Origin: Calothrix sp. PCC 7103
GTDB lineage: Bacteria > Cyanobacteriota > Cyanobacteriia > Cyanobacteriales > Nostocaceae
Direction: 5' to 3'
Assembly (NCBI RefSeq): GCF_000331305.1
Contig: NZ_KB217478.1
Location: forward strand, 4,204,575-4,268,574
DNA: 64,000 nucleotides
Below, in pieces: positions 36,188 to 46,007 of this stretch. How positions within the stretch are numbered: the first letter of the stretch is position 1; the number at the start of each line of letters is the position of its first letter. Position numbers and translations under genes: made by a program. Below the pieces are notes generated by a model that was not told the origin of the DNA, ran no database searches, and saw nothing but the letters and a program-made list of their open reading frames with translations.

Positions 36188-36589
36188 TTACCAAACGTAG
36201 CAAAGTACTTCACCACCAACATTTTGACGACGTGCTTCACGGTCGGTCATAATGCCACTGGATGTTGAAATAATCGCAATACCAATACCACCTAAAACTC
36301 GTGGCAGGTCTTTTCGGTTTGAATAAACGCGAAGTCCGGGTCTGCTAACTCTTTTCAAAGCGGTGATTAAAGGTTGACGACCTTTGCCTTTATACTTAAG
36401 GGCAATTACTAGGTTCGTTTTTACACCTTCACCTTTCTCTTCAAACTCACCAATAAAGCCTTCTTCACGAAGAACTTTTGCAATACTGCGAGTCATTCTG
36501 GTTGCGGGCACTTCTGTAGTCTGATGCCGCGCCATGTTAGCATTGCGGATGCGCGTGAGCATATCTGCAACTGTATCGTTTGCCGCCAT
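36188..36589 (-). CDS. rpsH: 30S ribosomal protein uS8
   Basis: 133 aa: [20 protein letters not shown] and the C-terminal [20 protein letters not shown]. It directly follows uL5 here; the gene for uS14 that separates them in E. coli is absent, as normal for cyanobacteria. Confidence 0.97.
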   Translation of the reverse strand: MAANDTVADMLTRIRNANMARHQTTEVPATRMTRSIAKVLREEGFIGEFEEKGEGVKTNLVIALKYKGKGRQPLITALKRVSRPGLRVYSNRKDLPRVLGGIGIAIISTSSGIMTDREARRQNVGGEVLCYVW

Positions 36590-36610
36590 CTTTACCCTCT
36601 AATGGTTAAA

Positions 36611-37156
36611 TTACTGGTCGCGAAAGGGCATACCCATTTCTTTTAACAACGCGCGACCTTCTTCGTCGTTCTTCGCAGTTGTAATGATGGAAATATCCAT
36701 CCCGCGAATTTGGTCAACTTTGTCGTATTCGACTTCAGGGAATATCAATTGTTCGCGAACACCGAGTGTATAATTACCGCGTCCGTCAAAACTTTTTGGA
36801 CTAACACCACGAAAGTCACGGATACGGGGCAATGTCAAATTGATGAATCGTTCTAAGAACGAGTACATCCGCTCACCACGTAATGTCACCATGATACCGA
36901 CGGGCATCCCCTGACGAATTTTAAAGCCTGCAATCGCTTTTTTAGCGCGCGTGACAACTGGCTTTTGTCCTGTAATCAAAGCAATTTCAGCCAATGAGGC
37001 TTCGAGAGATTTCGCGTTTTGCGCTGCTTCTCCCATTCCTCGGTTAACAGTAACTTTAATCACCTTGGGAACTTGGTGAACGTTCGTATATTCAAACTGC
37101 TTAATCAGTTTAGGAACAATTGTTTCCTGATATGTAGTTTTGAGTTTATTTGCCAT
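36611..37156 (-). CDS. rplE: 50S ribosomal protein uL5
   Basis: 181 aa: [40 protein letters not shown] and [20 protein letters not shown]. It binds 5S rRNA and contacts P-site tRNA. Confidence 0.97.
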   Translation of the reverse strand: MANKLKTTYQETIVPKLIKQFEYTNVHQVPKVIKVTVNRGMGEAAQNAKSLEASLAEIALITGQKPVVTRAKKAIAGFKIRQGMPVGIMVTLRGERMYSFLERFINLTLPRIRDFRGVSPKSFDGRGNYTLGVREQLIFPEVEYDKVDQIRGMDISIITTAKNDEEGRALLKEMGMPFRDQ

Positions 37157-37219
37157 AAATCTTAGAAGAGTTCTGTTAATCCCTGGTCTTGGTCAGGAAA
37201 AAAGTAATGAATTTGCCGT

Positions 37220-37247
37220 GTAGAGACGTGATTAATCAAGTCTCTAC
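37220..37247. repeat. GTAGAGAC palindrome overlapping the rplX stop
   Basis: gtagagacgtgattaatcaa then gtctctac: a near-perfect palindrome whose right arm contains the rplX TAG stop (37244-37246). It is a relative of the palindromes at 8295 and 13838. A dispersed repeat has apparently inserted at the very end of an essential gene. Confidence 0.7.
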
Positions 37248-37597
37248 TTGTCAACAATTTCCCCAGTTTTCTTGAGCATCCGTACTTTCTTTCCTTCGGC
37301 TGTTACTGTGTAGCAAACACGACTAGCGACGTTTTGCTTGGTGGAGTACAGCATGACGTTGGAACTGTGAATGGGGTACTCTTGAGTAACAATACGTCCA
37401 GATTCCCCTTCTGCTTGGGGTTTGACGTGTTTTGTTTTGATGTTTACGCCTTTAACAATGACTTCGCTGTCTTGAGGAAACGCTTTCATTATTTCCCCAA
37501 CTTTGCCTTTGTCTTTGCCTGTGATTACCTGAACGGTATCACCTGTTTTGACGTGCATCTTGTGAAATTTGGGTTTTTCTTTTGTTTTATTACCCAT
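37244..37597 (-). CDS. rplX: 50S ribosomal protein uL24
   Basis: 117 aa: the KOW motif in [20 protein letters not shown] followed by VGEIMKAFP and the [12 protein letters not shown] segment. It initiates 50S assembly. Its start overlaps the rplN stop by one base. The stop codon lies in a dispersed palindrome. Confidence 0.97.
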   Translation of the reverse strand: MGNKTKEKPKFHKMHVKTGDTVQVITGKDKGKVGEIMKAFPQDSEVIVKGVNIKTKHVKPQAEGESGRIVTQEYPIHSSNVMLYSTKQNVASRVCYTVTAEGKKVRMLKKTGEIVDK

Positions 37598-37965
37598 TAC
37601 AGAACCTCCGGCGCCAGCGATACAATTTTGGTAAAGCTTTTATCACGCAGTTCGCGAGCTACTGGTCCAAAAACGCGAGTACCTCTAGGATTTCCATCTT
37701 TGTTGATGATGACTGCGGCGTTGTCGTCAAAACGAATACTCATGCCACTATCTCTACGGATAGTATGACGAGTCCGAACGATAACTGCTTCAACAACATC
37801 AGACTTTTTAACTGCCATGTTGGGTGAAGCATCTTTGACAACAGCAATAATGCGGTCGCCAATGAAACCGTAACGACTGTTACCTGCACCCAATACGCGG
37901 ATACACATTAATTTACGGGCGCCGCTGTTATCTGCGACATTTAAATAGCTTTGCTGCTGAATCAC
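37597..37965 (-). CDS. rplN: 50S ribosomal protein uL14
   Basis: 122 aa: [40 protein letters not shown] and [20 protein letters not shown]. Standard length, intersubunit bridge protein. Confidence 0.97.
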   Translation of the reverse strand: MIQQQSYLNVADNSGARKLMCIRVLGAGNSRYGFIGDRIIAVVKDASPNMAVKKSDVVEAVIVRTRHTIRRDSGMSIRFDDNAAVIINKDGNPRGTRVFGPVARELRDKSFTKIVSLAPEVL

Positions 37966-38019
37966 GATTTGTTCTCCTTAGCTTGTGAAACCGTGAAACC
38001 ACGATTTACATTTTTAGTC

Positions 38020-38256
38020 TTATTTCAGGATTTCTGTGACTTTCCAGCGTTTGGTTTTGCTCAAAGGACGAGTTTCAGAAATGCGAACACGGTCGCCAAT
38101 TTTACACTGATTCTCTTCGTCGTGAGCTTTGTAACGCTTGGTCTTCACAACAATTTTTTTGTACTTAGGATGTGGAGCGCGGTTCTCAACGGCAACAACT
38201 ACCGTTTTTTGCATTTTGTCGCTAACCACTAAACCAACTCGTTCTTTAAGTGCCAT
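38020..38256 (-). CDS. rpsQ: 30S ribosomal protein uS17
   Basis: 78 aa OB fold: [20 protein letters not shown], then [20 protein letters not shown] and [19 protein letters not shown]. Confidence 0.97.
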   Translation of the reverse strand: MALKERVGLVVSDKMQKTVVVAVENRAPHPKYKKIVVKTKRYKAHDEENQCKIGDRVRISETRPLSKTKRWKVTEILK

Positions 38257-38264
38257 AATGTCTC

Positions 38265-38480
38265 CTAACTTTGTTTCGCTGCTTCACGTTTACGCTCGTT
38301 TTCTACAGTTAACAACTGCGAGAGACGGTGACGAGCATGACGAAACTGGTGAGGCTTTTCTAACTGACGTGTGGCTTTTTGTAAACGCAACTGAAATAAC
38401 TGCTTTTTAACTGCGGTTATTTGTTCTGACAGTTGCTCGTCGCTCAATTCTCTTGCTTCTGAAACTTTGGAAAGTGCCAT
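38265..38480 (-). CDS. rpmC: 50S ribosomal protein uL29
   Basis: 71 aa, two helices: [20 protein letters not shown] and [20 protein letters not shown]. Located at the tunnel exit next to uL23. Confidence 0.95.
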   Translation of the reverse strand: MALSKVSEARELSDEQLSEQITAVKKQLFQLRLQKATRQLEKPHQFRHARHRLSQLLTVENERKREAAKQS

Positions 38481-38483
38481 TAC

Positions 38484-38993
38484 CTACTCCTGTTCACTCA
38501 AAACTGGCTCGCTGGCAGTTGCTTCATTTGCAACTCCTTCTGAGGTAACTGCTTCGCTATCATCTATATCAACAGATGGTTCGATTTGAGTACGCGAAAT
38601 AAACTTTGTCTTGATTGGCAGTTTATATGATGCCAAACGCATTGCTTCGCGTGCCACTTCTTCACTAACACCAGCGATTTCAAACAAAATTCGACCGGGT
38701 TTCACAACAGCTACCCAAAATTCTGGGTTTCCCTTACCAGAACCCATCCGGGTTTCAGCAGGACGCATTGTTACAGGTTTATCAGGGAAGATACGAATCC
38801 AGATTTTACCACCCCGACGAATATAACGAGTCATCGCACGACGTGAAGCTTCGATTTGTCGGGAAGTAATCCAGCATGGCTCTTGTGCTTGAAGTGCAAA
38901 ATCTCCAAACGACAAAGAGCTACCACGCGATGCCAACCCTTTCATTCGTCCGCGTTGCTGTTTGCGGAATTTAGTTCTTCTTGGACTTAACAT
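38484..38993 (-). CDS. rplP: 50S ribosomal protein uL16 with acidic C-terminal extension
   Basis: 169 aa. The core ([20 protein letters not shown] to [15 protein letters not shown], about 138 residues) is standard uL16, including [20 protein letters not shown]. It then continues about 30 residues with an acidic, Ser/Glu/Ala-rich tail ending [10 protein letters not shown], which usual uL16 proteins lack. The tail is in the same frame, ending 3 bp before rpmC. Function of the tail unknown. Confidence 0.96.
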   Translation of the reverse strand: MLSPRRTKFRKQQRGRMKGLASRGSSLSFGDFALQAQEPCWITSRQIEASRRAMTRYIRRGGKIWIRIFPDKPVTMRPAETRMGSGKGNPEFWVAVVKPGRILFEIAGVSEEVAREAMRLASYKLPIKTKFISRTQIEPSVDIDDSEAVTSEGVANEATASEPVLSEQE

Positions 38994-39049
38994 AATTGGG
39001 TACCAAACATTTTAGATTTTAGATAATCCAAAAAAGATCCAAAATCTAT

Positions 39050-39832
39050 TTATCCTTCATTTGAACGGTCTTCAAACTGTTGACGGCGCCTTTGACCACC
39101 ACGACGACGCTGGTCGCGGTCTCCACGCTGGTCGCGGTCTCCACGGTCACGTGCGACTGGGGGCAATTCGCGGTCTTCTTGACCTGGAATAATTTCTCCC
39201 TTGAATACCCAAACTTTGATACCAAGGATTCCGTAAATAGTTTTCGCAGTGCAATAAGAGTAATCGATATCAGCACGTAAAGTATGTAAAGGCACACTAC
39301 CCTCACGCGAAGCCTCTGTACGTGCAATTTCAGCACCGTTAAGACGACCGCTAACTTGAATTTTGATACCTTGTACACCCGCACGTTGCGCGCGCTGAAT
39401 TGCTTGGCGAACTACACGACGGAACGAAACCCGACGTTCGAGTTGTTGTGCTACATACTCAGCAATTAAGAAAGCATTAGCGTCTACTCGCTGTACTTCA
39501 ACAACGTTGATGCGAATTTGACGATTACTGCCTAAAAGTTGTTGTAACCCAGTTCTGAGCGAATCAATACCTTGACCACCACGACCAACAACAACACCAG
39601 GTCTAGCTGTACGAACTTCAAGGTCAATTTGATCAGCTTTACGCTCAATTCGGACTTCTGAAATTCCGGCGTTGTTTTGTGCGTATCTACCCAGTTTTTC
39701 TTCTATATATTTACGAAGCTTATAATCTTCTTGCAGAAGCTCTGGGTAACGACTGGGGTCAGCAAACCAACGAGATTGATGTTCTTGAGTAATCCCTAGG
39801 CGAAAACCTACTGGATGAATCTTCTGTCCCAC
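39050..39832 (-). CDS. rpsC: 30S ribosomal protein uS3
   Basis: 260 aa: [22 protein letters not shown] domain [20 protein letters not shown] and the C-terminal domain [20 protein letters not shown]. The last 45 residues form an Arg/Asp-rich tail with [17 protein letters not shown], encoded by a tandem 18-bp repeat at about 39109-39150. It forms the mRNA entry channel. Confidence 0.97.
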   Translation of the reverse strand: MGQKIHPVGFRLGITQEHQSRWFADPSRYPELLQEDYKLRKYIEEKLGRYAQNNAGISEVRIERKADQIDLEVRTARPGVVVGRGGQGIDSLRTGLQQLLGSNRQIRINVVEVQRVDANAFLIAEYVAQQLERRVSFRRVVRQAIQRAQRAGVQGIKIQVSGRLNGAEIARTEASREGSVPLHTLRADIDYSYCTAKTIYGILGIKVWVFKGEIIPGQEDRELPPVARDRGDRDQRGDRDQRRRGGQRRRQQFEDRSNEG

Positions 39833-39876
39833 AAATACTTCCTCTAAAATTTCTTACTGTAGAAGTTTTTCATTTC

Positions 39877-40245
39877 TTATTCCGCAACTGCACCAGCAGC
39901 TACAGCAAGAGTTATATGACACGTTGGTTTGCGAATTTGATATGCTCGGCCTTGCGCTCTAGGTTGAAAACGCTTTAAAACTGGACCTTGGTCAGCAAAA
40001 GCTTGTGTAATTACTAGTTCCGCACGATTAAGTCCATTGTTATGTTCAGCGTTTGCTGCTGCACTTCGCAATAACTTTAAAACAGGGTCGCACGAGCGAT
40101 AAGGCATAAACTCTAGAATTACCAAAGCTTCGCGGTAAGAGCGTCCGCGTATTTGGTCGAGAACACGTCGCACTTTTAAAGGAGACATGCGTACAAAACG
40201 TGCGATAGCTTTGACTTCTGGGCTAGTAACTTCAGTTTTTGGCAT
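39877..40245 (-). CDS. rplV: 50S ribosomal protein uL22
   Basis: 122 aa: [20 protein letters not shown] and the loop [20 protein letters not shown] that lines the exit tunnel. Confidence 0.97.
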   Translation of the reverse strand: MPKTEVTSPEVKAIARFVRMSPLKVRRVLDQIRGRSYREALVILEFMPYRSCDPVLKLLRSAAANAEHNNGLNRAELVITQAFADQGPVLKRFQPRAQGRAYQIRKPTCHITLAVAAGAVAE

Positions 40246-40253
40246 AGTTTCTT

Positions 40254-40532
40254 CTATCTCCCACCTTTCTTATCGCTTTTAGCATGACCACGATAGGTAC
40301 GTGTAGGAGCAAATTCGCCTAATTTATGACCAACCATTTGGTCACTTACAAACACAGGCACATGCTGTCTACCGTTGTGTACAGCAATTGTATGTCCAAC
40401 CATTTGTGGCAGAATTGTCGAAGCACGCGACCAAGTTTTAATAACTTCTTTTCTATTAGAAGCGTTAAGCCTATCTACTTTTTTCAGCAAATGGTCTGCA
40501 ACAAAGGGACCTTTTTTTAGAGAACGACCCAT
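40254..40532 (-). CDS. rpsS: 30S ribosomal protein uS19
   Basis: 92 aa: [40 protein letters not shown] and [16 protein letters not shown]. Complete. Confidence 0.97.
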   Translation of the reverse strand: MGRSLKKGPFVADHLLKKVDRLNASNRKEVIKTWSRASTILPQMVGHTIAVHNGRQHVPVFVSDQMVGHKLGEFAPTRTYRGHAKSDKKGGR

Positions 40533-40546
40533 AACAAAAATTTAGT

Positions 40547-40618
40547 AGTGAGTAATGAGTGCTGAGTTCTGAGTGCTGAGTGCTGAGTTTTTTACTTTAC
40601 ACTCAGCACTTTTTACTC
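40547..40618. repeat. gagtgct heptamer array and hairpin between rplB and rpsS
   Basis: Tandem gagtgct/gagttct units (about 40551-40588). agtgctgagt (40579-40588) pairs perfectly with actcagcact (40601-40610), a 10-bp stem that the rplB-rpsS transcript would form. Could act in mRNA stability or attenuation, or be a neutral repeat. Confidence 0.8.
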
Positions 40619-40621
40619 TTT

Positions 40622-41485
40622 TTACGATTCGCGTCCGCCGCGTCCACGTTTCGATGTCTTACGACGACGACGTACTATATATTTAGAACTTGGGTTCTTA
40701 CGCTTACGGGTTTTCATACCCAAAGCTGGTTTACCCCAAGGTGTAACAGGTCCAGAACGACCGATAGGTGCCCGACCTTCACCACCACCATGTGGGTGGT
40801 CTACTGGGTTCATTACGCTACCACGAACCGTAGGACGACGCCCTTTCCAACGATTACGTCCTGCCTTACCTGCACTGAGGTTACGCGCTTCTACGTTACC
40901 TACTTGTCCAATTGTGGCGTAGCATTCGCGACGCACCATACGGACTTCAGTAGAAGGTAATTTCAAAGTTACATAATCGCCTTCTTTAGCTACTACTTGA
41001 GCAGCAGCGCCTGCCGAACGCACGATTTGACCGCCTTTACCAGCTTTGAGTTCTACGTTGTGAACTGTAGTACCTAAAGGAATATTAGCTAAAGGTAATG
41101 CGTTACCAATTTCAATTGGAGAAGTTGGACCTGCGATTATAGTTGTTCCAACTCCTAAACCAGCAGGTTGGATAATATAACGCTTTTCGCCGTCTTCGTA
41201 TTGCAAAAGCGCAATGCGAGCGTTACGGTTTGGATCGTACTCAATAGCTATGACGTTTGCCGGAATATTCCGCTTGTCGCGTTTAAAATCGATAATTCGA
41301 TAAAGTCTTTTGTGTCCACCACCGCGATGACGACATGTAATGCGTCCTTGGTTGTTACGACCTTTAGCGCGGTGTTTGTAGACGGTTAGAGACTTTTCTG
41401 GGTCTTTTTTAGTAATTTCTGCGAAGTCCGAAATTGTGACTTGTCGCGTACTGGGAGTATAGGGACGGAAAGAACGAGTACCCAT
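40622..41485 (-). CDS. rplB: 50S ribosomal protein uL2
   Basis: 287 aa: [20 protein letters not shown], the RNA-binding [20 protein letters not shown] region, and [16 protein letters not shown] with the conserved His at the peptidyl-transferase-proximal loop. Normal length. Confidence 0.98.
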   Translation of the reverse strand: MGTRSFRPYTPSTRQVTISDFAEITKKDPEKSLTVYKHRAKGRNNQGRITCRHRGGGHKRLYRIIDFKRDKRNIPANVIAIEYDPNRNARIALLQYEDGEKRYIIQPAGLGVGTTIIAGPTSPIEIGNALPLANIPLGTTVHNVELKAGKGGQIVRSAGAAAQVVAKEGDYVTLKLPSTEVRMVRRECYATIGQVGNVEARNLSAGKAGRNRWKGRRPTVRGSVMNPVDHPHGGGEGRAPIGRSGPVTPWGKPALGMKTRKRKNPSSKYIVRRRRKTSKRGRGGRES

Positions 41486-41494
41486 TTTGCTTTC

Positions 41495-41809
41495 TTACAC
41501 TTCTGGGAATAGGACTTTTCTGATTTTCTCTTCATCCCCAGGAGCGACAGTGACTATCGCACGCTTGTAATGGGGCTTATAGCCAACAAACTTACCAACA
41601 CGACGTTTTTTACGTGGTGGGTTTGCAGTGTTGACTTTTACAACTTTGACATCAAATAAGCTTTCAATTGCTTCTCTAATTTGCAACTTGTCGGCTTTTG
41701 GAGCAACTTCAAAAGTATATTTATTTTGCTCCATATTAATAGTCGCTTTTTCAGTCACAATCGGACGACGTACTAAATCAGGTAAGTCACGGGTGTCAAT
41801 TCTAGGCAC
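41495..41809 (-). CDS. rplW: 50S ribosomal protein uL23
   Basis: 104 aa: [38 protein letters not shown]. It docks the trigger factor and SRP at the tunnel exit. The start overlaps the rplD stop by 8 nt, giving coupling. Confidence 0.97.
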   Translation of the reverse strand: MPRIDTRDLPDLVRRPIVTEKATINMEQNKYTFEVAPKADKLQIREAIESLFDVKVVKVNTANPPRKKRRVGKFVGYKPHYKRAIVTVAPGDEEKIRKVLFPEV

Positions 41810-42434
41810 TGTAAACCTCCTGAATTTGTTCTAAAGCATTGGCGGTAACAATAATTTTGTCAGCGTTTAACAAGTCGTAAACGTTAAGTTGATTTGCTGA
41901 TAACAACTTTAAATTTTCAACGTTACGAGCTGAATAATAGACGTTATCGTCACGTTCCGAAGTTATTAATAAAGTTTTGTTCTCAGGTTCTGAACCCCAG
42001 CGAGTTATTGCCTGCACCAATTCTTTGGTTTTGGGACGAGACATTTGGGCGCCAAATTCTTCTACAACGATTAAATCGTCAATTCGACTAGCAAATGCTG
42101 TACGCAGTGCTAACTTCCGCTCTTTGCGGTTCATATCTAAGTTAAAATCACGCGGTTTGGGTCCGAAAATGACACCACCACCACGCCACAACGGTGAACG
42201 TATCGAACCAGCACGTGCGCGACCAGTTCCTTTTTGGCGCCAAGGTTTGCGACCACCACCTCGTACTTCCGAACGGGTTTTAGTATTTGCCGTTCCGCTA
42301 CGCGAATTATGCAATTGGCGAATCAAAGCGCGATGCACGATGTGAGAAGCTGATTCTTCCTTAGCAACCTTCATCTCGAACGTCTTTTGCCCGACTTGCT
42401 CACCTTGCCAGTTTTTGACTGTACACTCAAACAT
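41802..42434 (-). CDS. rplD: 50S ribosomal protein uL4
   Basis: 210 aa: the extended loop [20 protein letters not shown], then [19 protein letters not shown], reaches the exit tunnel. The globular part is complete. No E. coli-type L4 autoregulatory leader is evident upstream of rplC. Confidence 0.97.
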   Translation of the reverse strand: MFECTVKNWQGEQVGQKTFEMKVAKEESASHIVHRALIRQLHNSRSGTANTKTRSEVRGGGRKPWRQKGTGRARAGSIRSPLWRGGGVIFGPKPRDFNLDMNRKERKLALRTAFASRIDDLIVVEEFGAQMSRPKTKELVQAITRWGSEPENKTLLITSERDDNVYYSARNVENLKLLSANQLNVYDLLNADKIIVTANALEQIQEVYSA

Positions 42435-42456
42435 TTCTGTTTCCTTCGTAAGAAAG

Positions 42457-43098
42457 CTATTTTTGTCTGCCGACTAAATTGGCAGGGACGACGTTTACTA
42501 AAGCTCCAGGTTTGCCAGGAATAGCTCCCTTGATTAGCAACAAATTACGTTCAGTATCAACTCTAATGACAGTTAACTTTTTAACAGTTACCTGTTTACC
42601 ACCGAGACGACCAGCCATCCGCATACCAGGAAAAACACGACCTGGGGTTGTACCCGCACCAATCGAACCTGGTTCACGGTGGTTTTTAGAACCGTGTGAC
42701 ATGGGTCCTCGACCGAAGTTATTGCGTTTTTGGTTCCCCGCAAAACCTCGACCAATACTAGTCCCGCATACGTCAACTATTTGACCTGCGCTAAAAATAT
42801 CTGCCTGAATCTGTTGACCTAAAGAATACTCGCTAGAATTTTCAATGCGATATTCCCGTAAGTGACGCAAAGAAGTCGCTTCCGACTTTGCTAAATGTCC
42901 CAACTTTGGCTTATTTAAAGATTTGGGTCTCACTTCACGATAGCCAACCTGAATGGCAGAGTAACCGTCGGTCTGTTTTGTCTTTACTTGTGTAACAGTG
43001 CATGGCCCCGCTTGAATGACGGTAACAGGAATTGCAGCTCCTGCTTCATCAAAAATTTGAGTCATGCCCAGTTTGGTGCCGAGAATACCTACAGACAC
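42457..43098 (-). CDS. rplC: 50S ribosomal protein uL3
   Basis: 213 aa: [20 protein letters not shown] and [20 protein letters not shown] near the peptidyl-transferase centre, [20 protein letters not shown]. First gene of the leftward ribosomal cluster; in cyanobacteria uS10 is encoded elsewhere, consistent with its absence here. Confidence 0.97.
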   Translation of the reverse strand: MSVGILGTKLGMTQIFDEAGAAIPVTVIQAGPCTVTQVKTKQTDGYSAIQVGYREVRPKSLNKPKLGHLAKSEATSLRHLREYRIENSSEYSLGQQIQADIFSAGQIVDVCGTSIGRGFAGNQKRNNFGRGPMSHGSKNHREPGSIGAGTTPGRVFPGMRMAGRLGGKQVTVKKLTVIRVDTERNLLLIKGAIPGKPGALVNVVPANLVGRQK

Positions 43099-43792
43099 AG
43101 TTACTGGTTCTCCTTTTTATACGTACTTTTGTACTTATCTTTTTGTTTGTTCGCGCCCAATATAAATTGAGAGGTTTACTTTTTATCAAAGCAAAACCTT
43201 TATCAATGCCGAAAGCAATGCATTAATTTACTTTGCTTCTGCTCTGACACTGTGGCGCCTTTAAATGGACTTAGACAGCTATTCGCTTCCAGTATCCTTT
43301 TGTTCTTCGCCTTAACATCAACCTTAAATATAATATTCAAGGTTCAACTTACTTGTCGGGACTAGTCAATAAAACTAATATACCAGTCAAATTGGGTCTG
43401 AGAATGAATTTACAAACTTTTCCCAAGCTCTCTAAGTCTATCAGCCACTGGCGCCAGTTTCAACTAGCGGTTTGTCGCGATTCATAACCTAGACATTATA
43501 ATATATCTAAATTCAAATGGCGGTACATCTAGATGTGACTTTCAGACAATGCGACGAGGCAACCAAATTTTACTTTGGTCACAATCTAACAATATAAACC
43601 GTTTATAAAGATTTGTCTAGAGGTAATTTAAAGAAACCCGGTTTCTAATGAAAGATTATAGTTAAGCATGTAGTTTATCGTAAGGAACGGGGTTTCTAGG
43701 GTTCTATGCTGACTATAAGTTTATCGCGTAACTTAAATTAACAGTTCGGAGTTGATAATAGATATATTGAAGTGGAATATGACTAAAAATCT
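43099..43792. promoter_or_regulatory. divergent spacer between rplC and ndhN
   Basis: 694 bp with no supported gene. It must carry the promoter of the ribosomal cluster (leftward) and of ndhN (rightward). It holds two GGCGCC sites (about 43254 and 43450) and the palindrome agaaacccggtttct at 43632-43646. I could not identify -35/-10 boxes with confidence. Confidence 0.5.
43632..43646. repeat. AGAAACCCGGTTTCT dispersed palindrome (three copies)
   Basis: Perfect 15-bp near-palindrome found identically at 43632-43646, 49157-49171 and 61088-61102, each in an intergenic position. A related ggggtttct lies at about 43688. Confidence 0.75.
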
Positions 43793-44272
43793 ATGGCACT
43801 AATAACCACTGGTAAAGGATTAATCCGCGATTTGGAGAAATACGGCGCCCTTGGCGTTTACGTACCACTCGAAGGCGGTTTTGAGGGTCGGTATCGGCGC
43901 CGTCTACGTGCAAACGGATACGCGACTCTCAATATTACTGCGCGCGGTTTGGGTGACGTGGCTGCTTATTTAACTCGCATTCACGGCGTAAGACCTCCAC
44001 ACCTTGGTAAAAAGAGTACTGGTAGTGGTGCGGCTGTTGGTGCTGTATATTATATACCACCAATTTTGTCGTACCAAATCGAACAGTTACCACCAAAGTC
44101 GAAGGGACTTGTATTGTGGATTATTGAGGGACATATTCTCTCTGACCAAGAGATAGAATATTTAGCCGCGTTACCTAGTATGGAACCGAAAGTTAAGGTA
44201 ATTATCGAACGGGGAGGTGACCGCAGTTTCCGTTGGACGCCTTTAGAGAAAACTTTGGCTGTTGCTAGCTAA
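43793..44272 (+). CDS. ndhN: NAD(P)H-quinone oxidoreductase subunit N
   Basis: 159 aa, cyanobacteria/plant-specific subunit of the NDH-1 complex in thylakoids, serving respiration and cyclic electron flow. Recognised by LIRDLEKYGALGVYVPLEGG, YRRRLRANGYATLNITARGL and the C-terminal VIIERGGDRSFRWTPLEK. Divergent from rplC, a conserved cyanobacterial neighbourhood. Confidence 0.96.
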   Translation: MALITTGKGLIRDLEKYGALGVYVPLEGGFEGRYRRRLRANGYATLNITARGLGDVAAYLTRIHGVRPPHLGKKSTGSGAAVGAVYYIPPILSYQIEQLPPKSKGLVLWIIEGHILSDQEIEYLAALPSMEPKVKVIIERGGDRSFRWTPLEKTLAVAS

Positions 44273-44284
44273 TAACATAATTAT

Positions 44285-44311
44285 GTGGCACAGGCATCCT
44301 GCCTGTGCTAC
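44285..44311. repeat. GCACAGGCA/TGCCTGTGC hairpin after ndhN
   Basis: Perfect 9-bp stem (44288-44296 with 44300-44308) and 3-nt loop tcc, 15 bp after the ndhN stop. A member of the GGCATCC hairpin family. No U-tract follows, so terminator activity is uncertain. Confidence 0.6.
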
Positions 44312-44421
44312 GGGTGACACAATTATTCAAAATATTAGTCATACTTATATGGAGGGGAAAGCAGTTTAGATTTAGACTACTTGCTCCTAATACTTCAATT
44401 AAACTAACTCATAATTTAAAA

Positions 44422-44961
44422 ATGAGACGCAGACCTCCCGGTAGACAAGCTACTACTTCTAAACCATCTGCTTTACAATCCCCACTTTTCAACTTCACGA
44501 CTATTGCGATTTTGGGAGGGGTGTTTGTATTGGGTATTGGGATTGGTATAGCTTTTAGTTCGACTACTACATTAACTCCCTCGAATGTGGCGTCACGTGA
44601 ATTTATTGATACCAAGGCGCCAAACCCTGAAATTTGCGTTCAGTATGGAGCTAGCGCAATGGTTATGGACGCGCGCTTGTTTGTAACGCTCAACCCGTTT
44701 AACGTTTACGTTGCTCAACCGAGTATGCGTCCTGGATGTGTTATTCGCCAAAACAACTGGGCAATTTTAGAATCAAGAAAGCTTGTAACTGCTCAACAGG
44801 TTAATGAATGTAAAAACCGTTTGAACACTTTTGGTTTTACAGGTGATTTAGGTAGTGAAAAACCCGATATTCGCTGTATTTATCAAAACGAAGCAGCCCA
44901 AAACTTGTTCCTTAGTCAACCTGGGGCAGTTGGCACACCCCAAGAAACAGATAGATTTTAA
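44422..44961 (+). CDS. DUF3172 membrane-anchored protein
   Basis: 179 aa from ATG 44422 (MRRRPPGRQA). It has a basic N-terminus, one membrane helix (FTTIAILGGVFVLGIGIGIAF), then a lumenal/periplasmic DUF3172 domain with conserved Cys (PEICVQYGASAMVMDARLFV, MRPGCVIRQNNWAILE, ECKNRLNTFGFTGDLG, IRCIYQNE). Unknown function; conserved in cyanobacteria, often near ndhN. Confidence 0.85.
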   Translation: MRRRPPGRQATTSKPSALQSPLFNFTTIAILGGVFVLGIGIGIAFSSTTTLTPSNVASREFIDTKAPNPEICVQYGASAMVMDARLFVTLNPFNVYVAQPSMRPGCVIRQNNWAILESRKLVTAQQVNECKNRLNTFGFTGDLGSEKPDIRCIYQNEAAQNLFLSQPGAVGTPQETDRF

Positions 44962-44995
44962 TCAAAAGTATGGTGAGCACTGCCCACCATACTAT

Positions 44996-45973
44996 CTATC
45001 TTTGAATTGGTAAGTTTTGCCCCCAAGGAACGATGTCATTCGGATTAGTATTGGTTATGGGAATATTTGGGGATGTTGGGACTGTAGTAGTTGGGACTGT
45101 AGTAGTAGGAAAGTTATTGTTAGGCGTAATTAATGGTGGAGTGTTAATAATTCCTCCAGATGGGTTTGGAAAGGTTGCTGGTGGAAGTATTGAGTCAGGT
45201 ATTGGTGAAGTGTTATTAATAGTGAGTGGAGGTACACTCACAAATGGTTGTTGCTGCTGCTGAATATTGGTGTTTGTTGAGGGCAGACTGGCGCCAGGTG
45301 GTGTAATTATTCCTGGTTGTTGTGGTGTATAAATGGGCGCCGTATTGTTTGGTGATTGTGGTGCGTAAATGGTTTGTGGGATATTATTGTTTGGTGGTTG
45401 TGGTGCGTAAATGGGTTGTGGTGCGTAAATGGTTTGTGGGATATTATTGTTCGGTGGTTGTGGTGCGTAAATGGGTTGTGGGATATTGTTTGTATAGTTA
45501 GCAAATGGGCGTAATACCCAACTAGTAGGAGAGGTTGGTTGTACGAGTACTTGGCTTGGATTTATTGGTGTTCCTGGCGCCAAATCTAAGACAATACGTG
45601 TAACGCTCTCGTTGAGTTGAGATAAACGAATACGTTGAATGGCACCAGAATAATTTTGTTGAGTTGGTACAAAGCCTAATTTTGTTCCTGGTAAGTCTAT
45701 AACTAAGCGCTCTGGTTGAGAAAGAAAGAAAACTTTTGGTTGAGAAACAGCAGATAGAGTAAATTCAAGTTGTCCAAATTCCGGAGAAAAGCGCCAATCT
45801 TGAAGTTGAGCATTTAGTGCGACGGCGATAGTTGTGCTAGAAAGTGTTAATACTCCACACAAACTTACTATGCTAGTTGAGAATAATCGCTTACACCAAC
45901 TATTAGCGTTAAGTCGGCGCCACAACAGTAAACCAAAAAATCGTTTACTCGTACTTCTACTTCGTTTCAGCAT
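44996..45973 (-). CDS. AMIN-domain exported protein with Pro/Gln repeats
   Basis: 325 aa. An N-terminal membrane/signal segment (FSTSIVSLCGVLTLSSTTIAV) is followed by an AMIN domain (about 55-155: LQDWRFSPEFGQLEFTLSAV to LVQPTSPTSWVLRP). AMIN domains bind peptidoglycan and place amidases or secretins. The rest is low complexity with YAPQPPNNNIPQTIYAPQP-type repeats, encoded by tandem DNA repeats at about 45344-45490. No amidase domain follows, so it may be a wall-binding adaptor. Confidence 0.82.
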   Translation of the reverse strand: MLKRSRSTSKRFFGLLLWRRLNANSWCKRLFSTSIVSLCGVLTLSSTTIAVALNAQLQDWRFSPEFGQLEFTLSAVSQPKVFFLSQPERLVIDLPGTKLGFVPTQQNYSGAIQRIRLSQLNESVTRIVLDLAPGTPINPSQVLVQPTSPTSWVLRPFANYTNNIPQPIYAPQPPNNNIPQTIYAPQPIYAPQPPNNNIPQTIYAPQSPNNTAPIYTPQQPGIITPPGASLPSTNTNIQQQQQPFVSVPPLTINNTSPIPDSILPPATFPNPSGGIINTPPLITPNNNFPTTTVPTTTVPTSPNIPITNTNPNDIVPWGQNLPIQR

Positions 45974-46007
45974 ATTATCATCCTTTGCTATTCAAAACAC
46001 TCAAGAT

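Noticed and set aside
45307-45504. Frame encoding a His/Thr/Phe-rich repetitive peptide inside the AMIN gene
   Set aside because: It is the alternative-frame translation of the tandem repeats of the AMIN protein.
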